Source of the DNA: Antedon mediterranea | Lineage: Eukaryota > Echinodermata > Crinoidea > Comatulida > Antedonidae | Length of the DNA stretch: 64,000 nucleotides | Assembly: GCF_964355755.1 (NCBI RefSeq) | Contig: NC_092675.1 | Span: 5,001 to 69,000 of the forward strand | Reading direction: 5' to 3' | Part shown: positions 49,701 to 57,312 of the stretch, piece after piece | Layout of the letters: the number at the start of each line of letters is the position of its first letter | How positions within the stretch are numbered: the first letter of the stretch is position 1 | Notes under the pieces: generated by a model | Databases searched by the model: none | Told to the model about the DNA's origin: nothing | What the model saw: the letters and a program-made list of their open reading frames with translations, nothing else | Program-made: the position numbers and the translations under genes

Positions 49701-50212
49701 TAAATGAGAAATAAAGACTCTGTATGCATTGTTCATTTTATATTTTGGAGTTGAATCCAGCAAAAAAGGTTAACAACCATCTTACATTGTGTAGAATGGT
49801 CCCCAATTGCAAATCTATCCCAAATTTGAGGAAAAATGTATTTCAGATTACTGTCACTTTTTAACTTGTATTTAAAATGTTTTATTTTTGTTCCTGTTAT
49901 TGTCAACAAACACATACTGTAGATGTTTTAAAACAGTGCTCAGATTTACTTTGCCACTTCAGTTCTTGTGCTTACAAACTTAAGCTCTTTCTACATTATC
50001 AAACTAGTTTGACAAAAAAGCTGTGATATACCCAAATATAGCAGTGATATGACTTCATTATGTCCATATGAGCAAATCAAATTTGTTTGTCACGTAAAGT
50101 TTGATAGTGTAGACAGAGCTTTAGTAATGTAGTGGATGACGACTTAAACTATAAACGTTTCCTTTTTTTTTCACAGGCTGTTGTTCACTGCAAGAATCAT
50201 GTGTGGAATTAA
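28692..50212 (+). CDS. PSAP: prosaposin-like multi-saposin precursor (complete, 32 coding exons, 11 SapB domains)
   Basis: A secreted/lysosomal precursor expected to be cleaved into saposins, small disulfide-bonded lipid-binding activators of sphingolipid hydrolases. Exons: 28692-28728, 30672-30808, 31996-32064, 32258-32377, 32961-33017, 33440-33514, 34537-34731, 35282-35356, 36880-36999, 37270-37362, 38053-38121, 38862-38981, 39296-39355, 40222-40296, 40799-40978, 41477-41563, 41750-41869, 42333-42389, 42840-42873, 43027-43070, 43187-43312, 43800-43968, 44515-44603, 44804-44969, 45554-45645, 46082-46244, 47349-47437, 48507-48696, 49071-49213, 49382-49462, 49555-49656, 50177-50212. All have GT-AG borders and join to 3,270 nt without a stop (1,089 aa). 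Order: signal peptide, SapA, eleven SapB each with six Cys, SapA. Vertebrate prosaposin has about 524 aa and four SapB domains. Exon 8 uses an unusually weak acceptor (tttaaaag). Confidence 0.93.
29229..29430 (-). mobile_element. LINE-type 3' end fragment with pentamer tail
   Basis: Read on the minus strand it ends in ATCAATAAAAGTTATC then (TTATC)n, preceded by GAATTTCC, a form common to 3' tails of CR1-like non-LTR retrotransposons. Lies in prosaposin intron 1. No coding part is present. Confidence 0.45.
30672..30808 (+). CDS. PSAP: prosaposin exon 2: N-terminal SapA domain (residues 13-58)
   Basis: Encodes CAHGPEYWCMTRYTAQQCGA followed by IQYC, matching the SapA pattern C-x2-GP-x-YWC ... 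C-x5-C. Acceptor ttgaag, donor AAT|gtgagt. Confidence 0.93.
30934..31861. mobile_element. MITE with TIR CGCCCGTATTCTTAAACC
   Basis: About 35-bp terminal inverted repeats: CGCCCGTATTCTTAAACCGG followed by ACTTTAGTCGTAGTTC, mirrored at 31,823-31,861. The ends are rich in AGTCGAAGTTCGACTT-type subterminal palindromes. 928 bp with no transposase ORF; in prosaposin intron 2. Confidence 0.7.
31996..33017 (+). CDS. PSAP: prosaposin SapB domain 1 (exons 3-5, residues 59-140)
   Basis: Exons 31996-32064, 32258-32377 and 32961-33017, all phase 0. Six Cys: VCTDC, ICADL, ECSSL, VCGTVGFC. N-glycosylation site ENTT just before the first internal intron. The middle exon closely resembles that of domain 4. 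Confidence 0.92.
32640..32785 (-). mobile_element. tRNA-derived SINE fragment (intron 4)
   Basis: Minus strand has GGCCGAGCACTTAAGGCATG (A-box-like, tRNA-Leu/Ser style), then a B-box-like stretch and CTGGTGGTGGAACAACTC. The same family recurs at about 45,880-45,985. Confidence 0.5.
33231..33366. repeat. tandem duplication in prosaposin intron 5
   Basis: TTTATTGCAAGCATGTCAAG and the following 45 bases occur twice, about 64 bp apart, with few differences. Confidence 0.85.
33440..34731 (+). CDS. PSAP: prosaposin SapB domain 2 (exons 6-7, residues 141-230)
   Basis: Exons 33440-33514 and 34537-34731. Six Cys: LCSDC, TCQQL, DCSLV, VCSAISFC. KNTT site. Unlike domains 1 and 3, the C-terminal half is a single uninterrupted exon (ELDPKTVC with no intron). 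Confidence 0.92.
34822..34872. mobile_element. AGCTCTGTCTACAC-family MITE, right-half fragment
   Basis: Retains TACCATATTTGGGCACATCA, a TTTTTGTC stretch and terminal GTGTAGACAGAGCT; left half lost. Confidence 0.6.
35071..35262. repeat. 23-bp minisatellite (intron 7)
   Basis: About eight copies of AATGTWCAGTATGGTGTATAATT-like units in register, ending just before the exon 8 acceptor and so possibly displacing its polypyrimidine tract. Confidence 0.85.
35282..37362 (+). CDS. PSAP: prosaposin SapB domain 3 (exons 8-10, residues 231-326)
   Basis: Exons 35282-35356, 36880-36999 and 37270-37362. Six Cys: MCADC, VCNYL, ECKLA, ACPAIGFC. KNTT site. The third exon extends into a linker (VKHELKTNQLEAVNA). 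The acceptor of the first exon is weak (tttaaaag), chosen because it keeps the GDMC frame seen in domains 5 and 6. Confidence 0.88.
35683..36726. mobile_element. piggyBac-like MITE, long copy (intron 8)
   Basis: TTAA at 35,679-35,682 then CACTTCGACTGCCAGAGG; right end TTTGGCAGTCAAAGTG followed by TGAA, a decayed TTAA. The right end holds a direct repeat of CGAAGATCTTCGTGTTTGGC. No transposase ORF. Confidence 0.75.
37879..38028. mobile_element. AGCTCTGTCTACAC-family MITE (intron 10)
   Basis: AGCTCTGTATCAAAC ... tandem CCAAATATGGTAGTGATATG ... CCATATATGGGCACATCACA ... TTTGATAGTGTAGATAC. Lies just before the exon 11 acceptor. Confidence 0.75.
38053..39355 (+). CDS. PSAP: prosaposin SapB domain 4 (exons 11-13, residues 327-409)
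   Basis: Exons 38053-38121, 38862-38981 and 39296-39355. Six Cys: PCTDC, LCADL, ECSTL, VCKDIGFC. MNET site. The LCADLGSYAAECSTLVDQYG stretch nearly repeats domain 1. Confidence 0.92.
38172..38320. mobile_element. AGCTCTGTCTACAC-family MITE (intron 11)
   Basis: AGCTCTGTCTACACTGTCAA at the left, AGTGTTGCCAGAGCT at the right, with the CAAATATGG / CCATATATGG core. Confidence 0.75.
38321..38500. repeat. 44-bp tandem repeat seeded from a MITE end
   Basis: Four copies of GTGTAGACAGAGCTTAGTAG plus 24 bases, starting 38,351, 38,395, 38,439 and 38,483. The unit contains the MITE terminal sequence GTGTAGACAGAGCT, so the array looks like a MITE end plus its flank, amplified. Confidence 0.8.
39030..39205. 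mobile_element. AGCTCTGTCTACAC-family MITEs, one copy plus an adjacent fragment (intron 12)
   Basis: AGCTCTGCCTACACTATCGA at 39,030 with core in inverted order, then at about 39,158 a new AGCTCTGTCTACACTATCAA whose body is nearly deleted. Confidence 0.7.
39398..40142. mobile_element. foldback-type element with TIRs over 200 bp (intron 13)
   Basis: The left arm AATGATGGTGTGTTTGGAGT through GCTATCTAGTACCAAGTGCA, TGACCCAC and AGAGGTGCGTCATTT is mirrored on the right down to ACTCCAAACACACCATCATT. Arms of about 210-220 bp enclose about 300 bp with no ORF. Confidence 0.8.
40222..40978 (+). CDS. PSAP: prosaposin SapB domain 5 (exons 14-15, residues 410-494)
   Basis: Exons 40222-40296 and 40799-40978. 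Six Cys: MCTDC, VCDLF, QCKTY, VCTAIQFC. QNTT site. Like domain 2, the C-terminal half is one exon with an internal VDPKTVC. Confidence 0.92.
41477..42389 (+). CDS. PSAP: prosaposin SapB domain 6 (exons 16-18, residues 495-582)
   Basis: Exons 41477-41563, 41750-41869 and 42333-42389. Six Cys: MCNTC, ACNSV, ECKAV, FCSLFGFC. The only SapB domain lacking the conserved N-x-T/S site (NNPVIQ in its place). Confidence 0.9.
42500..42740 (+). mobile_element. tRNA-derived SINE (intron 18)
   Basis: Head GTAGCCGACTGCTTAGGACA (A-box-like) and GATTCAATCCCCG (B box), then CTCAGCTGTAAATGAGTACC, a body motif common to invertebrate SINEs, and GAGCTCCTAACAGCTC near the tail. Confidence 0.6.
42840..43070 (+). 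CDS. PSAP: prosaposin linker between SapB 6 and 7 (exons 19-20, residues 583-608)
   Basis: Two very short exons, 42840-42873 (34 nt, phase 1 end) and 43027-43070 (44 nt), encoding ITMVTMKLATP-IKQVENKNLV. No Cys. It separates the two saposin classes and is probably removed on processing. Confidence 0.7.
43187..43968 (+). CDS. PSAP: prosaposin SapB domain 7 (exons 21-22, residues 609-707)
   Basis: Exons 43187-43312 and 43800-43968 (phase 1 end). Six Cys: ICQVC, VCDIL, ECNAL, LCSDLHLC. ENST site before the intron. First of the second class (saposin C/D-like, LP after the third Cys). Confidence 0.92.
44515..44969 (+). CDS. PSAP: prosaposin SapB domain 8 (exons 23-24, residues 707-792)
   Basis: Exons 44515-44603 and 44804-44969. 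Six Cys: QCTLC, VCSYL, DCEDF, VCTALGLC. ENST site. Confidence 0.92.
45101..45250. mobile_element. AGCTCTGTCTACAC-family MITE, decayed right end (intron 24)
   Basis: AGCTCTGTCTACAAACTAGTT then repeated CAAATATGGTAGTGATATG; right terminal repeat not recognisable. Confidence 0.65.
45288..45446. mobile_element. AGCTCTGTCTACAC-family MITE, well preserved (intron 24)
   Basis: AGCTCTGTCTACACTATAAA to TTTTGATAGTGCAGACAGACCT, flanked by TAA and TTA (TWA-type duplication). Confidence 0.75.
45554..46244 (+). CDS. PSAP: prosaposin SapB domain 9 (exons 25-26, residues 792-877)
   Basis: Exons 45554-45645 and 46082-46244. Six Cys: ECVLC, VCSLL, DCDSL, ICTSIGLC. ENST site; QEIINALEKVC nearly repeats domain 8. 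Confidence 0.92.
45880..45990 (-). mobile_element. tRNA-derived SINE fragment (intron 25)
   Basis: Minus strand reads GTGGCCGAGTGGTTAAGGCA, a classic tRNA-Leu/Ser A box, then AGTTCAAGTCTCT as a B box and CTGGTGGTAGAATAAG. Same family as 32,640-32,785. Confidence 0.6.
46489..47016. mobile_element. piggyBac-like MITE, short copy (intron 26)
   Basis: Intact TTAA on both sides (46,485-46,488 and 47,017-47,020), termini CACTTTGACTGCCAGAGG / TTTGGCAGTCAAAGTG. It matches both ends of the 35,683-36,726 copy with the middle deleted. Confidence 0.85.
47349..48696 (+). CDS. PSAP: prosaposin SapB domain 10 (exons 27-28, residues 877-970)
   Basis: Exons 47349-47437 and 48507-48696. Six Cys: VCILC, VCNIL, DCITF, VCKELTLC. 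ENST site. Confidence 0.92.
47640..48140 (-). pseudogene. non-LTR retrotransposon fragment, C-terminal reverse transcriptase remnant (intron 27)
   Basis: A 103-codon frame (48,137-47,826) with IEKVQKRALRIMLGNNYLCY followed by a GLPTLVERRNKLVLSFGEGL stretch. This is the motif found after the RT domain of jockey/CR1-like LINEs, where a conserved IQKRALRI precedes L-x2-RR. An AT-rich 3' tail follows on the minus strand. 5'-truncated, antisense to prosaposin. Confidence 0.7.
48838..48998. mobile_element. AGCTCTGTCTACAC-family MITE (intron 28)
   Basis: AGCTCTGTCTTCACTATCAA to GTGATAGTGTAGACAGAACT, with TTA at 48,835-48,837 and 48,999-49,001. Confidence 0.8.
49071..49656 (+). CDS. PSAP: prosaposin SapB domain 11 and start of C-terminal SapA (exons 29-31)
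   Basis: Exons 49071-49213, 49382-49462 and 49555-49656 (residues 970-1078). Six Cys: TCDLC, VCDVF, KCQSI, VCQKMELC. ENST site, but no intron follows it; instead the domain is split just before KCQSI and after VCQ. Exon 31 then enters SapA with CTFGPSYWCASMKNAQKC. Confidence 0.92.
49983..50120. mobile_element. AGCTCTGTCTACAC-family MITE (intron 31)
   Basis: AGCTCTTTCTACATTATCAA to TTTGATAGTGTAGACAGAGCT, flanked by TTA on both sides (49,980-49,982 and 50,121-50,123). Confidence 0.8.
50177..50212 (+). CDS. PSAP: prosaposin last exon: end of C-terminal SapA (residues 1079-1089)
   Basis: Encodes AVVHCKNHVWN and TAA, the final C-x4-W of SapA. Acceptor tttttttcacag. Confidence 0.9.
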   Translation, partial: AVVHCKNHVWN

Positions 50213-50660
50213 ACAAATATAAAGAAAAATTGTTCTAAAAACAAGACTGATGACTAGAGAAAGAATTAAAAGAAATTGAACTAATTAATTGCACTTCAAT
50301 GCACCATTGCAGCTGTATATTTGCAGCTTACTCACCAGCGGTTTATAGTAGCAATAATATGTTTTGCTAATAAGTACTAATATATACAATAAAAAAATAG
50401 AATAGGGATAAAATTAATTATCTTATTTACTGAAATAGCCGTAAGTTTTTGAAATATGATGAAGGCGTTTCTTGCTGGTTTGTAAATTTCTGTAATCTTT
50501 AAAAAGTGTGTATAAATGTGTGATCATACAAATACCCATTAGCTTAATTTTTGTTTCTTTTTTACTTAAAATTATATTTGATCTTATTATGAACACTGGA
50601 GTATAAATTTAAATTTTTGTGGCAATAGTTTTTGTCAAATAAAAGTGTTAAAACTCGTCT
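50213..50660 (+). promoter_or_regulatory. PSAP: prosaposin 3' UTR with polyadenylation signals
   Basis: AATAAA at 50,388-50,393 and again at 50,638-50,643; the second precedes a GT-rich stretch (tctcttgtttgttttt). Confidence 0.6.
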
Positions 50661-50810
50661 AATACTTCTCTTGTTTGTTTTTAAATTTCTGTAATCATTA
50701 AAAAGTGTGTAAAAATGCTTAATTTTTGTTTATTTTTACTTAATATTCTGATTTTTTTGTGTCCGTGTCAGTTGTAAAAGAAAATTAAAAGAAAGTCGTT
50801 TGGTGTCGCA

Positions 50811-50960
50811 TGACTGTCATTGACAAAGTATGTCTATATCTCCACTAGAACGCAATGCAAGTAATATGGTAAACCACGACCATGTCACTGTCATTGACAA
50901 AGTATGTCTATATCTCCACTAGAACGCAATGCAAGTAATATGGTAAACCACGACCATGTC
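50811..50960. repeat. 74-bp tandem duplication
   Basis: CATGACTGTCATTGACAAAG / CATGTCACTGTCATTGACAA and the following sequence to ACCACGACCATGTCACTG occur twice in a row, nearly identical. Confidence 0.85.
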
Positions 50961-51009
50961 ACTGTGATTGGTCAAATTATTTGAGTTGCGCGTACATACT
51001 GTACTTATA

Positions 51010-51710
51010 TTTACATCTGCTGATATAATTGGATGACATACATATTATTATTTGTTAAATTCAATCTCTGAAATATACTTTCCATAAGAATTTGTTTATT
51101 AAAGTTATTCGTTTGAACAACCTTACCTAGTTGTGGTATTAATGGAAAACCTACCCTAAGATGCCGTCTCACATAATTCTCTTCTCTCTCTATTATAGTT
51201 ACAGGCTTTAAATGTGATACACATGTGACAATGTATCGCGAAATTTGCCCATGATATAATAGGGCGAATAATGTACAATAAAAATAATGAATATTGAAAT
51301 CAACTTGTAGGGGCCTACCATAACGTATGGTTCCACGACGAATTTGATACAGAAAGCTGGACTGGTTGATTAAACTAACGAATACATAGTAGTTATCATG
51401 GTAGGTATAACTATATTTCAGATATTGAGTATTCAAAATAATTATGTCGCCTAATGAGAAAGGATAAAGTGTGGATATACAAAATAATTAATTCCTGACT
51501 GACTGTGCCTTGAGTTAGTTTTAACCAAACATCCGAGTCATTCATTAACATGGTGCTATTTAATACTCGCCTACTGTCAATCATTGACCGCCGCAAACAA
51601 AGCTGCTGTGGAATATTAAACAGTGCAGCAGAGCAATTCATTACTTTTATTTCAACAACATTCAATAAACCAACTGTTGGATTGAAATGTATTCTCACTA
51701 AATCCTGGTA
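51010..51710 (-). other. uncertain coding candidate, two overlapping minus-strand frames
   Basis: A 95-codon frame (51,698-51,411) with VRIHFNPTVGLLNVVEIKV, preceded by a possible but pyrimidine-poor acceptor (cgtaccag), overlaps a 141-codon frame (51,436-51,011) that crosses a good donor-like site (CTAG|gtaagg, about 51,127). I recognise no family. A diverged exon pair with a frameshift, or chance. Confidence 0.2.
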
Positions 51711-52404
51711 CGAGTAATGTAAGGTAAGTTTGTTAAGACTACGTGTATCAGTAACATTGTCGCTTACGGTTTTAGCATTGTTTAAAATTTAAATCCCCTC
51801 CCCCTCCCTTATGCTGGACATTGCATGGCTTTCAAACAGACTGATTGCAGGACCTTGATAATGAGCTTTTCCGATCCGCGCAACATTGTTCACTACTTTT
51901 ATAAATATTATTAAAATAAGATTTGTCTTTCTTCATTTCTGTTTGCTAATCAAAGCCAATTGCTGTATTGTTATTATTTGCATTGTTATTATTTGCAATT
52001 CTTAAGAGGTAATAGACAATTACCGCTACGAACATCTGTTGGTGAAAATCATCGTTGCAAACATCGCTATAGTTTGATTTCGCTTTCACATTCACATCGG
52101 AGCAGATTCGTGTCTGAATTGATAGTAAATTTGAGAATGTGATTTGTTTTTTGTGTCAGTGTGAACCACGACTTGTATTGATCCATTAATATTACGATCG
52201 ACACAAATTGATCGCAGTTTTTAGTTGTTTAAATACGCAGTTTAAATCTTGTTATGCCGTCATTATTTGTATTCTTTTCCCATCTTGTAATTTTGATAAT
52301 TACCTATGTTAAATGGATAAAGACAATTAGACCTAAATAACTAGATTAATTGCAGACTAAATATTAAACATGTGACGTTTAGAAAAACGATACTAAACGT
52401 TGAA

Positions 52405-52665
52405 ATGGTTCGAATTAGTTCTAACCTTAGTTAGGACCTATACCAAAACGTTGAAATGGTTCGAATTAGTTCGAACCTTAGTTAGGACCTAAACTAAATG
52501 GTTCGAATTAGTTCGAACCTTAGTTAGGACCTAAACTAAATGGTTCGAATTAGTTCGAACCTTAGTTAGGACCTATATCAAATGGTTCGAATTAGTTCGA
52601 ACCTTAGTTAGGACCTATATCAAATGGTTCGAATTAGTTCGAACCTTAGTTAGGACCTATACCAA
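52405..52665. repeat. 42-bp palindromic minisatellite
   Basis: Six copies starting ATGGTTCGAA at 52,405, 52,456, 52,498, 52,540, 52,582 and 52,624 (spacing 51 then 42). Each holds GGTTCGAA-TTAG-TTCGAACC, a perfect 8-bp stem hairpin (one mismatch in the first copy). Confidence 0.9.
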
Positions 52666-53576
52666 CATTCGTTCATTGAACAGGTCGACTTTCGGTTTGT
52701 ACAGTTGTACTACTGTAGATCTACTTCTTTATATTATAAATTCTACATTGTATTTGAATACAGCTAACAATACTCCTGCACTCGCCGCGTATGGAAATGT
52801 ATGTCCTAGTCATGTTTATCAGTTCTCGATGAGCTTTTAAGACACTTGAAATTTGTCAAAATAATATATGTATGCGCAGTTCATCTTTACCTTAAGAGTG
52901 CATCTCAATAGACAATCGCCAATGATATAAGAGGCCTGATTATATTCTGGTAATACTGTACAATGCATGTGGTTAGACTAGAGACACTAGAGAGGCATAA
53001 AGGATTGATTCAGTCGCATCCGAAGCTTTAAATACGTAGGCCTATTCAAGAGAGATGTGACACAATCCAAAAGTGAGGTGAGCTACGACCGATGATATCT
53101 GAATGATCTAGGCCCCACTTAATTTGTGATTAAAAATAAAAGTACATTCTGTCTCTATTCATGTAACCTGTTGTTTTGTGAAATAAATTGTATAAACATC
53201 AATATTGATGGGTAGATCGGTTAAATATACTTCTTTGCCTACAAATCCAAACAATTATTTCTAGCTTAAACTCTTAGCCGGACAGCTTAATTGAGATCTT
53301 CTTTAAACCAAGCATTTATGCGGTAATTGGTAATTTGTAAAACTGAATATTAATGTGTAATGATTGAACGGTAAACATCACAAGTTATGTATTATTATCT
53401 ACTAATACTGTTTATCAGAAAAATGAATGATACATATACAGCAAATTATAGTTGTTTTTGTGTAGATACCATGCGCCAGCATAAAATGATACTCGAACAC
53501 AACCCGCATTTGTACACTTAAAAACAACCTTTCCTTTTCAATGCAGTTGTGTTTCAGTAGTCTTAAAAGTAATATT

Positions 53577-54189
53577 TTGGTAGGATAGGATAGACAGATG
53601 CCTTTTGATAGGATAGGATAGACAGATGCTTTTTGATAGGATAGGATAGACAGATGCCTTTTGGTAGGATAGGATAGACAGATGCCTTTTGAAAGGATAG
53701 GATAGACAGATGCCTTTTGATAGGATAGGATAGACAGATGCCTTTTTGTAGGATAGGATAGACAGATGCCTTTTTGTAGGATAGGATAGACAGATGCCTT
53801 TTTGTAGGATAGGATAGGCAGATGCCTTTTGATAGGATAGGATAGACAGATGCCTTTTTGTAGGATAGGATAGACAGATGCCTTTTGATAGGATAGGATA
53901 GACAGATGCCTTTTGATAGGATAGGATAGACAGATGCCTTTTGATAGGATAGGATAGACAGATGCCTTTTGATAGGATAGGATAGACAGATGCCTTTTTG
54001 TAGGATAGGATAGACAGATGCCTTTTGGTAGGATAGGATAGACAGATGCCTTTTGATAGGATAGGATAGACAGATGCCTTTTGATAGGATAGACAGATGC
54101 CTTTTTGTAGGATAGGATAGACAGATGCCTTTTGGTAGGATAGGATAGACAGATGCCTTTTGGTAGGATAGGATAGACAGATGCCTTTT
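53577..54189. repeat. 28-bp minisatellite, about 22 copies
   Basis: Unit GGATAGGATAGACAGATGCC plus TTTTGRTA. Variants: TTTTGATA, TTTTGGTA, TTTTTGTA. A partly deleted unit sits near 54,083. The unit contains no stop in several minus-strand frames, which creates long artificial ORFs. Confidence 0.95.
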
Positions 54190-54360
54190 GTGACAACATA
54201 TTCACACGAAGACACAGACCTGATAATGACGAACAAACCTGGGGCAGCCCACTCACAAAAGTGTCGTCACAACGGACTATGGTGCTGCCGCAAACAAAAG
54301 TAAAACAAACAAGAAGATAAAGTTCGAATAAAATATATAAAATCACACAATTACTTGAGC

Positions 54361-57070
54361 GTGTAAAGTCAGGATAACTGACATTAGATATACTTAATTA
54401 TAATAAAACGTTATGGTATTGGGTGGCCAAAAGCCCAGAACCCATTGTAAATTGACTCAAGCTCATGTGAATACTGTTCCGGTGAGCTCTCATGGTAGCT
54501 TCAAAGTGCTGCAGAACGGAAGGGTGTAACATTTCTTCTTTTTTTGGTTATCTTAGGATATTTTATGGATCATTTTTAGGCTGTGTAAAGCGCGCATAGA
54601 AACATTGTATTAAGCGATATATAAACCACCATTATTATTATTTCGTCTACTTCATTCATTTGAAGTGTATACTTTCTTTATTGTATAAAGTATATCATAT
54701 GTAAATCGATAACTCAGCCCAACCAACCAATACTAATTATAACTTTATTGATCATAATTAAGGTATGATTCTATTTCACCGAATGACGCTTCTGTATGAC
54801 GTCATATGATTACAGCCATTACAAAAAAAATATCAATTTGTAATTACGTCTTTATCTTGTTTTACTTTAGTCCAATAAGAGAATGTACTGCTGAATGTAC
54901 AATGTAGATTCGACATGTATAATAATTCAAATATTAGATTTTAAAGGTCAAACAGATTCATTATCTTTTTAATAAAATGATATTCTGAAAATGAATAATG
55001 ACGGAAATATGAGGACCATTTAGTGACGTATAATATCGATTGTTAAATTATTGTGGTAAACCCTTTTAAAAAGTGAGATATGGAGTTATAATAAACTTTG
55101 AGTGGCCTTCTCAGAGAGATGAAAATGGTTTGCCTGATCTATTTCCCTTCTCTTCCATTCCATTATTAATACCTATACAATTTAGTTTACTTCCAACAAT
55201 ATTTAATGAGAGTGATCCATCCAGCCGTATGGTTTATTGAAATGCCTTTCTAAATATAAATTGAAATCTATGCTAGCTTGACTGATTGACTTTTAAAGTG
55301 TCATTGTGTGTGTGTTTTTAGCATAGGTCTATACCCTCATTTTTAAACACTTTATATTCAACATCGAAAGGTAGAAGACAAATTCCTTCTTCTGATTAAA
55401 CATCCTATTTCGGATGTTGGAGTCACTTTCGATTTTATGTCAATATTATTACCGTTTAATTAAAATAATTAGGTTGACGACATTTTGTAAACATATATTT
55501 TTTACAAGATTGGAGGCAATAGAAATAGAAGTATTATGTTACGGTGTGATTGTGATGATTGATGCTGATTGCGAAAGTGGGAAGTGGGGTTGTTACTGAT
55601 GATGATGATTATGACGTTCTATTAAAAGTAATGAGGCAACTATCACGCCGATCTTTAAGAAAAAGGACTAGAAATAACTTATGGAATACTGCAATTCCAA
55701 TGTGGAAATTCCAATGTGCCCAAGATGCTTTACTCCCATCGCCTCGGAGTCCTTCGGATGGGACGTTTCGCCGTTGGGCCCTTGTTCACATGCACGAACA
55801 TACATTTATTTTTTAAAAGAGAGTTTATCCGGTACATTGGACCAGGCAAGTGTGGATGTTGGGGAGGTTGATAGCATCCCGTGCCATGAGAATTTATGTT
55901 AAAACGTCTAAAAATGTGTTCTATCCTAGATATAAGTGGATCAATAATTCCGTTCGCTGATTTGTATACTGTAAACATACTTTTATTACATCTGACTCAC
56001 AGGGCAATAGTAATTAAACATAACAAAAGAAAATAAAATATAAAAGGACATCGTATCATTACAAATTAATTAGCCTCTCTAATTTATCTCAAGTTAGCGC
56101 ATTACAGTTAATCTTACTTATATTCGTTCGTATTTCTTACAATACAAAATGCATTCATTCAGTTCATACAGGAAAAAATCATATCAAATTTCATTATTAA
56201 TGATATTTTACTATGAAAGAACTAAGTAATATTGTCCGCTATGTCGTTCAATAAGTGTAGATAATCGATGACTTGTACATAAACGCCCTCTTGTGCAAAT
56301 CAATATAGATTTAGATTATACATTATAATTTGTAGAATAATTTTCCTACATCAATAGAGGACGTTTCAGTGTCCAGTTCTAGCTGACTTTTTTACATGAG
56401 TGCTTCTGTTGCAATGCAATGTGTCAAGAGTCAGTCAGGATGCTACCGACAGACAGATCTTCAGCAACGAAATTACACACGCATCATATAATAATTTAAG
56501 CATCAATATCTGTGTACGAAGAATTAAAACTAAACGAATATAATCATTTCAGGATTGTTGACTCGACGCCGCGCGCGTTAACACGATCACGGAACCTTCA
56601 TAATAGACTTTTAATTTGGCCGTGGATATTTTGTTTATTGGAATGGTAATTTAGCTCTAGTGGGAGTTTCCAACATTCTGGTAAGAACACTTTAGATTTT
56701 TGTTTAAAAAACAAGTTTGTTTGTTTAAGGAAAAACATGACTCCGCTTTAGGAAACCACTTTCAGTCCTTTGTATACATGAACTTGTGAATTTATTTTAC
56801 GCATTGATTTTTGTCTTTAAATTATCATCATTATAATTTTATGATGTTATTGTTATGTATTCTTTTATCGATTTTATCTTTTATCGACTTTGTATTTTAT
56901 TTGTTAGCATTTCAGTCACATTACAATGGTAACTGTTTTACAATGCTATATCGGAGCGTATACATACATTTTTCATCATCATTGTGAATTTTGCACGTAT
57001 ATCTTATCTCTAAATACACATTTGATGTAATTTGTTGTTAATATTGTAATGATATTATAACATCACTATT
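54361..57070. other. AT-rich stretch, no gene recognised
   Basis: Only short frames and one faint retroelement motif (55,730-55,900). Confidence 0.5.
55730..55900. mobile_element. possible degraded SINE/LINE 3' domain
   Basis: GCCTCGGAGTCCTTCGGATG followed by GGACGTTTCGCCGTTGGGCCC resembles a short motif (GTCCTTCGGATGRGACGTTAAACCG type) frequent in invertebrate SINEs. No clear head or TSD. Confidence 0.35.
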
Positions 57071-57075
57071 TTAGG

Positions 57076-57312
57076 CAAATACAAGTAGAAAACAAACAGA
57101 AGTTAGGGTTAGGGTTAGGTTATATCCTAACCCTAACCCTAACCCAAATACAAGTAGGAAACAAACAGAAGTTAGGGTTAGGGTTAGGTTATACACTAAC
57201 CCTAACCCTAACCCAAATACAAGTAGAAAACAAACAGAAGTTAGGGTTAGGGTTAGGTTATACACTAACCCTAACCCTAACCCAAATACAAGTAGAAAAC
57301 AAACAGAAGTTA
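57076..57312. repeat. 69-bp repeat with inverted telomere-like tracts
   Basis: Units start at 57,076, 57,145, 57,214 and 57,283 (last partial). Each has CAAATACAAGTAGAAAACAA, then TTAGGGTTAGGGTTAGG, a short spacer and CTAACCCTAACCCTAACC, so every unit can fold into a hairpin. Confidence 0.9.

Noticed and set aside
53402-54346. Long minus-strand frames of 314 and 232 codons
   Set aside because: They are translations of the 28-bp minisatellite plus short flanks.
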